From Streptomyces sp. H27-H1 (GTDB lineage: Bacteria; Actinomycetota; Actinomycetes; Streptomycetales; Streptomycetaceae), in the NCBI RefSeq assembly GCF_026627445.1, contig NZ_JAPNLJ010000007.1, positions 183,666 to 247,665 on the forward strand: a stretch of 64,000 bases of DNA. Reading direction: 5' to 3'. The notes beneath the pieces are model-generated. The model did no database searches, was not told the origin of the DNA, and saw nothing but the letters and a program-made list of their open reading frames with translations. Numbering within the stretch: the stretch's first letter is position 1; every line of letters begins with the position of its first letter. Positions 15,692 through 24,374 of this stretch are shown piece after piece. A program made the translations under genes and the position numbers.

Positions 15692-16711
15692 GTGAGCTAC
15701 AAGGCTGAGTACATCTGGATCGACGGAACCGAGCCGACTGCGAAGCTGCGTTCCAAGACCAGGATCCTGGCGGACGGCGACGCGCTGCCGATCTGGGGCT
15801 TCGACGGTTCGAGCACCAACCAGGCCGAGGGCCACGCCTCCGACCGCGTACTGCAGCCGGTGTTCTCCTGCCCGGACCCGATCCGCGGCGGCGACAACGT
15901 CCTCGTCATGTGCGAGGTCCTGAACATCGACATGACCCCGCACGAGTCGAACACCCGCGCGCTGCTGCGTCCGATCGCCGAGAAGTTCGGGGCCCAGGCC
16001 CCCATCTTCGGCATCGAGCAGGAGTACACCTTCTTCGACGGCGCCCGCCCGCTCGGCTTCCCGGTCAACGGCTTCCCGGCCGCGCAGGGCGGCTACTACT
16101 GCGGCGTCGGCTCGGACGAGATCTTCGGCCGTGACATCGTCGAGAAGCACCTGGACCACTGCCTCGCGGCGGGCCTGGCGATCTCCGGCATCAACGCCGA
16201 GGTCATGCCCGGCCAGTGGGAGTTCCAGGTCGGCCCGGTCGGCCCGCTGGAGGTCTCCGACCAGCTGTGGATCGCGCGCTGGCTGCTCTACCGCATCGCC
16301 GAGGACTTCAACGTCTCCGCGACGCTGAACCCGAAGCCGGTCAAGGGCGACTGGAACGGCGCGGGAGCGCACACCAACTTCTCCACGAAGGCGATGCGCG
16401 AGGACTACCGCGCGATCATCTCCGCGTGCGAGTCCCTGGGCGAGGGCAGCAAGCCGCTGGACCACGTCAAGCACTACGGCGCGGGCATCGACGAGCGCCT
16501 GACCGGGCTGCACGAGACGGCCCCGTGGAACGAGTTCAGCTACGGCGTCTCGGACCGCGGCGCCTCCGTCCGCATCCCGTGGCAGGTGGAGAAGGACGGC
16601 AAGGGCTACATCGAGGACCGCCGCCCGAACGCCAACGTGGACCCGTACGTGGTGACCCGCCTCATCACGGACACCTGCTGCACCGCCCTGGAGAAGGACG
16701 GTCTGGTCTAG
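15692..16711 (+). CDS. glnII: glutamine synthetase type II (GlnII)
   Basis: ATP-dependent glutamate-ammonia ligase of the eukaryotic (GSII, octameric or decameric) type, 339 aa. Seen: WGFDGSSTNQAEG near residue 33, the metal-binding FGIEQEYTFFD, GYYCGVGSDEIFGRDIV, INAEVMPGQWEFQVGPVGP, the GAGAHTNFSTKAMRE loop and the C-terminal EDRRPNANVDPYVVTRL. GTG at 15692 is preferred over ATG 15683 because GAAGG sits 9 nt before it. It is heat-labile and not adenylylated in known Streptomyces. A GlnR-like box precedes it and a 17-bp-stem terminator follows. Confidence 0.96.
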   Translation: MSYKAEYIWIDGTEPTAKLRSKTRILADGDALPIWGFDGSSTNQAEGHASDRVLQPVFSCPDPIRGGDNVLVMCEVLNIDMTPHESNTRALLRPIAEKFGAQAPIFGIEQEYTFFDGARPLGFPVNGFPAAQGGYYCGVGSDEIFGRDIVEKHLDHCLAAGLAISGINAEVMPGQWEFQVGPVGPLEVSDQLWIARWLLYRIAEDFNVSATLNPKPVKGDWNGAGAHTNFSTKAMREDYRAIISACESLGEGSKPLDHVKHYGAGIDERLTGLHETAPWNEFSYGVSDRGASVRIPWQVEKDGKGYIEDRRPNANVDPYVVTRLITDTCCTALEKDGLV

Positions 16712-16736
16712 GACCTCCCCTCCACACTCGTACGAT

Positions 16737-16774
16737 CCGGCGCCCGCCGGGCCCCGTGGCCCGGCGGGCGCCGG
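16737..16774 (+). terminator. strong hairpin after glnII
   Basis: Perfect 17-bp stem (16737-16753 with 16758-16774) and a CCGT loop, starting 26 bp after the glnII stop. No U tract, as is usual for Streptomyces terminators. Confidence 0.8.
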
Positions 16775-16803
16775 CGTTCCACTCGGCACGCCCCTCCCGG
16801 CAG

Positions 16804-16827
16804 CCGTGTCAGACCCGTCTGACACGG
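16804..16827. promoter_or_regulatory. perfect palindrome in front of the DUF6891-like gene
   Basis: CCGTGTCAGAC-CC-GTCTGACACGG, 11-bp arms, ending 7 bp before the ATG at 16835. It could be an operator or an mRNA hairpin hiding the ribosome site. Its core TGTCAGA-N4-TCTGACA recurs at 59358-59375. Confidence 0.6.
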
Positions 16828-16834
16828 TGTCCGC

Positions 16835-17761
16835 ATGCTGCCGATCAGAGTCCAGACCGCGCACGGCCGTTCCTACGAGCGCCCCTCTATGCCCTTCCTG
16901 TCCGAGCTGGCGGGGCGCCTCGGCGCGGACGAGAACGATTTCCTCATCGTGGAGCGGATCGCGAGCGACCCGGAGGTCTTCATCCAGGTCGCGTACGACG
17001 GTGCCGGCGCGTACCAGCTGGAGCACCGCGCCGGTTCCCACGACCGTCATTTCCAGACCCACCTCCCCACCGCGGCCGAGGTCGTGGAGGTCATGGCCCG
17101 CTGGGCCCGCCAGGAGAAGGGCTGGGACCTCGGCCCGGTCTGGGAGCGGCTCGAATTCGCCGCCGAGGAGCCGGCGGAGCCGCTGCCGCCCGAGGTGGAG
17201 AGGCAGCTGGAGCAGGCCGTACGGGGCTGGTTGCGCGGCGGTTACCACGACCGGGCGACCCTCACCGAGAGCGCCGAGGACCACCTGGTCGACGGTACGG
17301 TCCGGCCGGTGTCCCGGAAGCAGGCCGCGCAGCTGGTGACCCGGCTCTGGCGGGAGCGGGTCGCCGAGCAGGCCGGCTGGGTGGGTGAGACCGACCCGGA
17401 ACGGCTGGCGCGGGCCTTCGCCTCGCTCGGCGAAGCCGGGATCACCGCGCGGGAGAACTTCGCCTGCTGCCGCGGCTGCGGTCTGGCGGAGATCCGGGGC
17501 GACGGCCCGCCGGACGCGCGCGGGTTCGTCTTCTTCCACTCCCAGTGCACGGAGGGCGCCGCCGACGGCGGGGACCTGTACCTCTTCTACGGGGGCTTCG
17601 CCACCGGCGACGACGCGGCCGACGAGGCGCGGACCGCCGCCGTGGGCCGGGAGGTGGTGGCGGCTCTCGACGGGGTCGGGCTGGCCTGGGGGTGGGATGG
17701 ATCCGCCCACGATGCGATATGTGTGACGGGTCTGGACTGGCGGAGGCGGCTGACCGGTTGA
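16835..17761 (+). CDS. DUF6891-like hypothetical protein
   Basis: 308-aa soluble protein. The N-terminal third resembles an immunity/SMI-like or YwqJ-type fold by composition only. The C-terminal half has FACCRGCGLAEI, VFFHSQCTEGAADGGDLYLF and GLAWGWDGSAHDAICVTGLDW, which resemble the DUF6891 domain. The three Cys and His suggest possible metal binding. The start lies directly after a perfect palindrome. Function unknown. Confidence 0.75.
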   Translation: MLPIRVQTAHGRSYERPSMPFLSELAGRLGADENDFLIVERIASDPEVFIQVAYDGAGAYQLEHRAGSHDRHFQTHLPTAAEVVEVMARWARQEKGWDLGPVWERLEFAAEEPAEPLPPEVERQLEQAVRGWLRGGYHDRATLTESAEDHLVDGTVRPVSRKQAAQLVTRLWRERVAEQAGWVGETDPERLARAFASLGEAGITARENFACCRGCGLAEIRGDGPPDARGFVFFHSQCTEGAADGGDLYLFYGGFATGDDAADEARTAAVGREVVAALDGVGLAWGWDGSAHDAICVTGLDWRRRLTG

Positions 17762-18129
17762 CGGTTTGTCGGGATTGCAGTACTCCGTTCACCCCATGAT
17801 CACGGAATATGAGATTCCGATCCACCAGATGAGACAGGGGTCTGCCCCGGTGCCCTCGCATCTGCTTGAATGGCGACATGGCCAGCCACTCGTACACCTC
17901 GACAGGTCGCAGCGACCTCGAACCGTTCTGGCCTTCCCGTCAGGATCACGATTTCGACCGGGTGTGTTGCCGCGCGAAGAACGCGCCGGCCCTCTAAAGC
18001 CTCCGGGATCTCCAACCGAACTTCCCCGTCGAGGCCTTCGGTCTGCGCGGTACGACACAAGACGCCGCATGCGCGACGCATGCACGCACGTCTCCTGCCG
18101 GCCACTCCGCGTGAAAGAGCTGACCACTC
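17762..18129. other. non-coding gap upstream of the winged-helix gene
   Basis: 368 bp with lower GC than its surroundings. A short hairpin AGGTCG-CAG-CGACCT lies at about 17903-17917. Reading frames crossing it have no convincing start or composition. It likely holds the promoter of the regulator at 18130; no further element is identified. Confidence 0.4.
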
Positions 18130-18723
18130 ATGGCGAACACCCGTTCCTTCGCTTCCGCCACCTCCGCTGCGACCTATCCCCTGGCCTACCCGGCCTTCCC
18201 GCCCAGTCCGCGCCACCGCCTGCGGTCCGTGGACCGCGACGAGGTGGCCCGCGTCGCGGACTTCCTTCCGCCCGGCGCCACCTGGCTGCCGGCTCCCGCG
18301 CACACCCTGCCAACCCTGCCCGGCCAGCCGCCGATGGTCGGCTACCTGCTGCTCGTACCGGCCGACCAGCAGCCGCCGATCGCCTTCTCCCCGCAGTCCG
18401 TACCCGCCGCCCCGACGGCCGGCGCGGCGGCCGTCACCGGCGACTCCCTGGTCCGCATCGACCCCGCGCAGCGCACCGCCGAGGTGGACGGCGAGGTCCT
18501 GGACCTGACGTACCTGGAGTTCGAGCTGCTGGCCCACCTGGTCGCGCACCCGCACCGGGTACACAGCCGCGACCAACTGGTGACCACCGTCTGGGGCTAC
18601 GGCCACGTCGGCGACGGCCGTACGGTCGACGTCCACGTCGCGCGACTGCGCCGCAAGCTGGGCGCCGCCCACCGCGGCGCGATCCAGACCGTACGCCGGG
18701 TGGGGTACAAGTACGCCCCCTGA
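18130..18723 (+). CDS. orphan winged-helix (OmpR-type) regulator, GlnRII candidate
   Basis: 197 aa. The first 95 residues are Pro/Ala-rich and lack a receiver domain or phosphorylatable Asp. The C-terminal part (about 100-197) is an OmpR/PhoB winged helix: LVRIDPAQRTAEVDGEVLDL, the LTYLEFELLAHLVAHP wing/helix and the recognition helix with GDGRTVDVHVARLRRKLG, ending in RRVGYKYAP. In S. coelicolor the nitrogen regulator GlnRII is encoded two or three genes from glnII and is OmpR-like; position and type here fit, but sequence identity cannot be tested. No sensor kinase is adjacent. Confidence 0.8.
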   Translation: MANTRSFASATSAATYPLAYPAFPPSPRHRLRSVDRDEVARVADFLPPGATWLPAPAHTLPTLPGQPPMVGYLLLVPADQQPPIAFSPQSVPAAPTAGAAAVTGDSLVRIDPAQRTAEVDGEVLDLTYLEFELLAHLVAHPHRVHSRDQLVTTVWGYGHVGDGRTVDVHVARLRRKLGAAHRGAIQTVRRVGYKYAP

Positions 18724-18875
18724 CCGAGCCGGCGCACCGGCGTTCCCGTACTCACGAGGGGGAGTGCGGGACCGCCCACGCGCCTCGGCGGCCGGGGCTC
18801 AACTGACCGCGCTCCAGGCGGCTTTCCGCAGGCCAGCGCCGTCCGCCCCGGGGCGCTGTCGTAGGCCTCGCAGCC

Positions 18876-20343
18876 GTGGCTACCGGAATCGGCGGCATAC
18901 TTGCCCCACTTGAGCCCCAGGACCCCCGCGAGGCAGCCGGCTACCGGCTGACCGCCCGGATCGGCGAGGGCGGCATGGGCACCGTCTACCTCTCGCACAC
19001 GCGCGGCGGGCAGCCCGTCGCGTTGAAGCTGATCCGCCGGGAGTTCGGGCAGGATCCGGACTTCCGACGCCGCTTCGAGCAGGAGGTGCGGGCCGCGCGA
19101 CGGGTGCAGGGCTACCACCTCGTTCCGGTACTCGACCACGACACGACAGGCGCCTCGCCCTGGCTCGCCTCGGTCTTCGTACCGGGCCTGTCGCTGCACG
19201 ACGCCCTGAACGCCTACGGTCCACTCCCGCTGCCCGCCGTCTTCCAGTTGATCGGCTGCACGGCGCGGGCCCTCGGCTCCATCCACTCCGCGGGGGTCGT
19301 GCACCGCGCCCTGAAGCCCGCCAACCTCCTGCTCGGCGCGGCCGGGCCGTACGTCATCGACTTCGGGATCGCCCGGGCCGCCGACAGTACGCAGCTCACC
19401 CGCACCGGCGGGGTCATCGGCACGCCGCAGTACATGGCTGGAGATCGCCCGGCGGGTGCGGGCCACGGAGCATCCGCCGGCGGCGACGGTGGCGGACGCG
19501 GGCGCGGGAGTGGGTCAGTTCGGCCCGGGCGGTACGGGCGCGGGGACCGGGACGACCGGCGCCTTCACCGGGGTCCACCATGCGGACACGGCGTCCACGC
19601 CGCCCCGGCCCGCCGGGCCGCCGCAGCCGAGCCACCCGACGTTCGCGCCGGGCCCGAGCCCCGCATCCGCCCCTGCCGCTCCCGCCTCGAAGGGGTTCCG
19701 GGGCGGGCTCGTCGCCGCCTCCCTCGTACTGGCCGTCCTCGCGGGAGCGGGCGCCGCGCTCTGGCTGACGGACGGGGACGACTCCAAGGACGATGCCAAG
19801 TCGCCCGCCGCCCGGCAGGAGGCCCAGGCCCCGCCCGCGTCCCCGGACCCGGCCCGGGCCTCCTCCACGCCGAAGGCCTCGCCCTCGGCCGCCTCCTCGC
19901 CGAAGGCCGCGTACACGGTGGTCTTCCAGGACAAGCCCCTGACCCTGCGGACCCCTTCCTCCGGCACGGGAACGCACGTCGACCTGGACGCCCCGAAGGT
20001 CCATCCCAACGGGAAGATCGGGAAGATCCCGGACATGGAGCTCACCTACCAGACCTGGAGCGACGAGGGTCTGGAGTTCCTGACGGCCACGGGCAGGAGT
20101 CCGGGCAGTACGCCGGAGGAGTGCCGGGAGGCCGTCGGCACCGACGCCATGCCGTCCAAGCTGTACGGCGACCAGCTGAGGCCGGGCAAGGTGCTCCCGA
20201 AGGGGACCGTGCTGTGCACCGTCACCAGCGACGGCAACCTGGCCATGCTCCGCATCACCGACGTCCTGATCGATACGAGCAGGTCGGCCCTGAACCCCAT
20301 GCCCGACTACGTCACCACGCTCACGCTCTGGAAGACCGGGTGA
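18876..20343 (+). pseudogene. Ser/Thr protein kinase (Hanks type), internally deleted and frameshifted
   Basis: Residues from GTG 18876 give an N-lobe (IGEGGMGTVYLSH, VALKLIRREF) and the start of a C-lobe (GVVHRALKPANLLL, VIDFGIARA, GTPQYMA). Directly after YMA at about 19438 the sequence jumps to a second frame (LEIARRVRATEHPP, Pro-rich juxtamembrane, TM segment at about 19700-19765, extracellular domain ending at 20343). The APE motif and about 100 residues of the kinase C-lobe are missing. The catalytic Asp of HRD is Ala. The extracellular half (GTG 19456) might still be translated, but the kinase cannot be functional. Confidence 0.75.
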
Positions 20344-20389
20344 TACGTCGGCCGGGGCCCGCGACCGGGCCCCGGCCGAGAGACCGCAC

Positions 20390-21835
20390 TCAGACCTGCG
20401 CCCCGGGCCGCGTCCTTCGCTTCGACGCCGCGAAGCCCATCAGCAGGTCCGCCGCCAGGAACACCAGCAGGCTGATGCCCACCATCGGTACGAACCAGCC
20501 CGCGAGGGCCGTCGCGGCGGCCAGCGGCAGCAGCACGGTGACCGGCAGCTTGCGCCACGCCCCGCGCGGCTGGGGGCGGCCGGCCGAGAGCCTGCGCTCC
20601 TTGGTCGGGCGGCGCAGCCACCACATGCGATATCCCCAGACGACCATGAACATCACCAGGACCGCCAGCGCGGCCAGCGCCAGCTGGTTGGCGAACCCGA
20701 AGGTCAGGCCCATGTGCAGATCGATGCCGAAGCGGGTCAGCTGCGCGAGCAGCGGGTGGTCGGCGAAGCGGAGTTCGCCGAGGATCCGGCCGTCGGCGGG
20801 GTCCACGGAGACCGCGTCCAGGTGCACCGGCAGCTGCTTGTCCTGCTCCTTGAGCACGTATCCCTTGCCCTGGGCCGGCAGGGTGATCCGCAAGGACTCG
20901 GTGACCCCGGCGGCCCGGGCCGCGGCCACCACCGCGTCGATGCCGATGCCGTCGGCCGGGGCGGGCGCCGCCGCCTGGTCACCGCCGGCCGCGCCGTGCC
21001 CGGCGTGCTCACCACCGGCTTCGGCGGCCGGGGCTCCGGGGAGCTTCGCGGAGACGGCCGGGGTGCTGCCGCCGAGGCGGTCCTGAAGCTCCCCGATGTT
21101 CTCGCCGGCGTACTTCGACCAGGTCAGGCCGGTGGCGGAGAGGCCGACGAGGGCGACCGCGATCCAGACGCCGACGGAGCCGTGCCAGGACAGGGTCTTG
21201 CGTCGGCCGGCCGCCGTGCGGTCGGGCACGACGAGGGCGGCCCTGCGCGCACGGTTGCGGCCGATCCACAGCGCGAGCCCGCCGAGCGCGACCACCCACA
21301 GCCAGCTCGCGGCGAGCTCGCTGTAGTTCCGGCCGAACTCCCCGAGCTGCAGGCTGGAGTGGAGCTCGCTCAGCCAGGCCCGCAACGGCAGCGCGTCACC
21401 GACGGTGGTGAGCTTTCCGCGGACCTCGGCCGTATACGGGTCGACGAACACGGTGAGGGTCTCGCCCTCGGCGAGTCCCGGGCTTTCCATGATCACCCGG
21501 GTGGTGGCATCCGCCTCGGGCGCGGGCCACACGGCCGTCACCGTGCCCTGGGGCGCGGCCTTCTCGGCGGCGGCGACCTGGGCGCCGAGCGGCTGCGCGC
21601 TCGCGCCGACGCGGTCGACCGTCAGCTGGTCGGCGTAGAGGATCTTCTCGGCCTGCCAGGAGCCGGCGTAGAGCAGCCCGGTGGTGGCGGCGACGAACAG
21701 GAGCGGGGCGATCAGCACCCCGGCGTAGAAGTGCAGGCGCAGCAGCAGCGGCCGCAGGGCGGCCCAGGTGCCGGGCGTGCGGGCGGGGGCGTCGGGGTCC
21801 GCTGCGCGGAGTTCCGCGGCCTCGTCGAGAGACAT
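20390..21835 (-). CDS. PepSY-associated TM protein
   Basis: 481-aa membrane protein of the PepSY_TM (PiuB/iron-regulated) family. Four or five helices: RLHFYAGVLIAPLLFVAATTG at about residues 34-54, WLWVVALGGLALWIG, the SWHGSVGVWIAVALVGLSATG segment with conserved His, FANQLALAALAVLVMFMVVWGYRMWW, and two at the C-terminus. Two extracytoplasmic PepSY-like regions lie between them, with a His-rich GGEHAGHGAAGGDQ linker. The family is linked to siderophore/heme or copper reduction. The internal ATG at 21835 has AGGA at a good spacing and is preferred over 21862. Confidence 0.88.
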   Translation of the reverse strand: MSLDEAAELRAADPDAPARTPGTWAALRPLLLRLHFYAGVLIAPLLFVAATTGLLYAGSWQAEKILYADQLTVDRVGASAQPLGAQVAAAEKAAPQGTVTAVWPAPEADATTRVIMESPGLAEGETLTVFVDPYTAEVRGKLTTVGDALPLRAWLSELHSSLQLGEFGRNYSELAASWLWVVALGGLALWIGRNRARRAALVVPDRTAAGRRKTLSWHGSVGVWIAVALVGLSATGLTWSKYAGENIGELQDRLGGSTPAVSAKLPGAPAAEAGGEHAGHGAAGGDQAAAPAPADGIGIDAVVAAARAAGVTESLRITLPAQGKGYVLKEQDKQLPVHLDAVSVDPADGRILGELRFADHPLLAQLTRFGIDLHMGLTFGFANQLALAALAVLVMFMVVWGYRMWWLRRPTKERRLSAGRPQPRGAWRKLPVTVLLPLAAATALAGWFVPMVGISLLVFLAADLLMGFAASKRRTRPGAQV

Positions 21836-21913
21836 GGGTGTCCTAGGTGTTGGCGAAGACATGGGTGAGCGGCCCCAGGTCTCGCCCCCTCACCGAGGAG
21901 GTGCGCCGTTCGG

Positions 21914-22720
21914 TCAGGCGCGGGCAGGGCGGCCGGGGGCCGTGATACGGATCCGTCCGCGCACGGGCGGCCCGCGCCGTTCGGCGGTGTGCGCGTGCAC
22001 GGCGCCGCGCAGGGTCCGCGGCCGCTCGTATCCGGCGGTCCGGAACGCGGGCGTCGCCGGGACGGGGAGCCCGCGCGGCCGGAGCAGGGCGAGCACCCGG
22101 GAGAGCGGCCGGGCTGCGAGCAGTGCCCCGGCCGCGAGGGCGGCGGCGAGCCGGAAGACGGCGGCCTCGCCCCAGGCCAGCCAGAGCGCGCAGAACAGCC
22201 CGGCGAGCACGTGTGCGGCGATCATGCCGAGTCCGTCGTGGGCGTGGCCGGCCGCCATGTCGCCCATGCCGGCCATACCGCTCATGCCCTCCATCGCGTG
22301 CATGCCGTCCATGCCGTCCATGCCGTCCATCGAGTGCATGGAGTGCATGGAGTGCATGTCCTCCGTGTCCGCACCCTCCAGGCCCACGCCCACGCCCATG
22401 CCCATGCCCACGCCCACGCCCATGCCCACGCCCATGCCCATGCCCACGCCCGTCACCGGCCCGCTCCCGCCCGAGGCGGAGAAGACGAGGTGCAGGACCG
22501 TCTGCACGGCGAGCAGCGCGGCGGTGATGGGGAGCGGTCCGCGCCGGCGCCCGGCGGAGAGCCAGGCGAGCCCTCCGGTCATCCCGAATGCGGCCAGAAG
22601 GCCCAGTGCGGGAATGTCCGTACCGGACATGTACGAATGCCCCGCCGCGCCCAGTGCGACGGCCACCGCCGCGAATACCGCGGCCCGCGTGGCGCGCATC
22701 GGCGCGGGGCTGTGTGACAT
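21914..22720 (-). CDS. membrane protein with Met/His-rich repeat loop
   Basis: 268-aa protein. Four hydrophobic helices in the first 75 residues and after residue 150 flank a long repetitive loop. The loop starts with alternating Gly-Val/Gly-Met dipeptides (hexanucleotide repeats, 22380-22450) and continues MHSMHSMHSMDGMDGMDGM then MEGMSGMAGMGDMAAGHAHD. Such Met/His-rich stretches bind Cu(I)/Ag(I) in copper-handling proteins. The C-terminal tail is basic and probably cytosolic. Upstream of and same strand as the PepSY gene (about 80 bp apart). Family name unknown to me. Confidence 0.75.
   Translation of the reverse strand: MSHSPAPMRATRAAVFAAVAVALGAAGHSYMSGTDIPALGLLAAFGMTGGLAWLSAGRRRGPLPITAALLAVQTVLHLVFSASGGSGPVTGVGMGMGVGMGVGVGMGMGVGVGLEGADTEDMHSMHSMHSMDGMDGMDGMHAMEGMSGMAGMGDMAAGHAHDGLGMIAAHVLAGLFCALWLAWGEAAVFRLAAALAAGALLAARPLSRVLALLRPRGLPVPATPAFRTAGYERPRTLRGAVHAHTAERRGPPVRGRIRITAPGRPARA
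22380..22450. repeat. hexanucleotide tandem repeat (CCCACG/CCCATG)
   Basis: About twelve consecutive 6-bp units of CCCACGC/CCCATGC type on the + strand, inside the coding region of the Met-rich membrane protein, encoding (Gly-Val/Met)n. Length is likely variable between strains. Confidence 0.75.
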
Positions 22721-22786
22721 GACCTGCGAATGCTGCCATGGGCCCCCGGCTCGCCCCGCGGCACCCCCGTGGCCGATCATGGCCCG

Positions 22787-23386
22787 ATGAGCCCCTTGGC
22801 GTGGACGGTCCCGGTGAGCACGGTATATACGGGCACGGTCCAGCTGGGGGCGTACGCCCTGGGGCGGCTGGATCCGGCGGCGCGGGAACGGCTGCTGATC
22901 CGCTGCTCCACCAACGCCGACAACCTGGACGCCGGCCGCTGGGAGACCCTGCCGGCCAGCGCGCTCCTCGTGGAGGAGCCGATGCCGCTGCCGTACGCGC
23001 TGCTGCTGGCCGCCGTCCTCGGGTACGCCGAGTACGCCTACGGCGCCTGGTGGACGGCCGCCGCCTTCCTGTTCGGGCACGTCACGGCGACCCTCCTGGT
23101 GTACGGGGTGCTGCGCCGGACGGCCGGGCCGCGGACCCGGCGAGCGGTGGACGTGGGCACCAGCTACGGGTTCAACACCGTCCTCGGGGCGCTGACCTCG
23201 GCGCTTGCGCGCGGGCCGGTGCGCACCACCGCCCGGGTCGGGTTGCTGGCACTCGCCGTCCGCCCGGTGCTGCGGCGGGAGCGGACCTTCACCGATGCCG
23301 GGCACCTGGTGGCTCTCGGGCTCGGCCTCGGGGTCTCCCTGGCCGCCGATTACCTTTCCGGAGCGAAATCTCCGAAAATCAGATAG
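22787..23386 (+). CDS. rhomboid-like membrane protein (likely non-proteolytic)
   Basis: 199 aa with about five hydrophobic segments. The motif RCSTNADNLDAGRWETLPASALL near residue 40 and the WWTAAAFLFGHVTATLLVYG segment resemble the actinobacterial rhomboid-like family. A GTSYGFN stretch is present where rhomboids carry GxSG, but the canonical catalytic Ser/His pairing is not clear. ATG at 22787 gives a normal N-terminus. Divergent from the Met-rich membrane protein gene, 66 bp apart. Confidence 0.75.
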   Translation: MSPLAWTVPVSTVYTGTVQLGAYALGRLDPAARERLLIRCSTNADNLDAGRWETLPASALLVEEPMPLPYALLLAAVLGYAEYAYGAWWTAAAFLFGHVTATLLVYGVLRRTAGPRTRRAVDVGTSYGFNTVLGALTSALARGPVRTTARVGLLALAVRPVLRRERTFTDAGHLVALGLGLGVSLAADYLSGAKSPKIR

Positions 23387-23471
23387 ATGACACGCGTCAC
23401 CCGGCGTGCATCGTTCCGAGCCGTTCAGTTCTCCGATCATTCGATTCACTGATCACGTTGGAGCCGCCACG

Positions 23472-24287
23472 ATGACCGTCACCCCCGCCAAGACCGTCGC
23501 CAACCTCCGGGACCTCGGCGGCACCCCGCTCTCCGGCGGCCGCAGCATCCGCCCGGGTCTGGTGCTGCGCGCGGGCCAGCTCGACCGGCTCGACCTCGAG
23601 GTCGACCAGGCGGTGGCCGCGCTCGGCATCGCCACCGTCGTCGACTTCCGCACCGACGTGGAGCGCGGCGACCACCCGGACCGGATACCGGCCGGCGCCC
23701 GGCTGCTCATCGCCGACGCCCTGGCCGACAAGGTGACGGCCGACACCGCGGGCGACGGCGACCCCGGGAGGATTCCCGCCGCCCAGCTCAAGGAGCTGCT
23801 GTCCGACCCGGTGGTGGCCGAGGAGCACTTGGGCGGCGGCAAAGCGCAGGCCCTGTTCGCCAGCATCTACCGCTCGCTGGTCAGCTCCGCCTCGGCGCAG
23901 TCCGCGTACCGGCTGCTGCTCACCGAGCTCGCCGACCCGCGGTCCGGACCGCTGCTCTTCCACTGCACGGCGGGCAAGGACCGTACGGGCTGGGGCGCGA
24001 CCGTGGTCCTGTCGCTGCTGGGCGCCGACGACGAGACGCTGATGAGCGAGTACCTGTCGGTCAACCCGGCGGTGCGGATCGCCTTCGCCCCGATGATCGA
24101 GGGCTTCACCGCGGCCGGCGGGGACCCGGACATCGCGCTGGCGCTGATCGGCGTCTTCCCCTCCTACCTGGAGGCCGCGCTCGACGAGGTGAACACGCGC
24201 TACGGCTCGATGGAGAAGTACGTGCGCGAGGGGCTCGGCGTCTCCGACGAGACGGTCGAGGCGCTGCGCGCCCGCCTCGTCGTGTGA
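23472..24287 (+). CDS. tyrosine/dual-specificity phosphatase (Y_phosphatase3 family)
   Basis: 271-aa cytoplasmic phosphatase. The CX5R signature is HCTAGKDRTGWGATVVLSLL near residue 163. The N-terminus TVANLRDLGGTPLSGGR and the FRTDVERGDHPD motif are typical of the PTP/IphP-like lipid or tyrosine phosphatases. ATG at 23472 with GGAG 8 nt upstream is chosen over an upstream ATG at 23406. Substrate unknown. Confidence 0.9.
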   Translation: MTVTPAKTVANLRDLGGTPLSGGRSIRPGLVLRAGQLDRLDLEVDQAVAALGIATVVDFRTDVERGDHPDRIPAGARLLIADALADKVTADTAGDGDPGRIPAAQLKELLSDPVVAEEHLGGGKAQALFASIYRSLVSSASAQSAYRLLLTELADPRSGPLLFHCTAGKDRTGWGATVVLSLLGADDETLMSEYLSVNPAVRIAFAPMIEGFTAAGGDPDIALALIGVFPSYLEAALDEVNTRYGSMEKYVREGLGVSDETVEALRARLVV

Positions 24288-24374
24288 ACCCCTGCGGCCG
24301 TTGAGGGGGCGGCCGGTCCGAACGCGCGCGCTGGGACCGGGTGACCATCCGACCATTCGCTCGTTCTGCTGAAC

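Noticed and set aside
17766..18806. Frame covering the gap before the winged-helix regulator
   Set aside because: No ribosome site and composition like antisense; overlaps the well-supported regulator in another frame.
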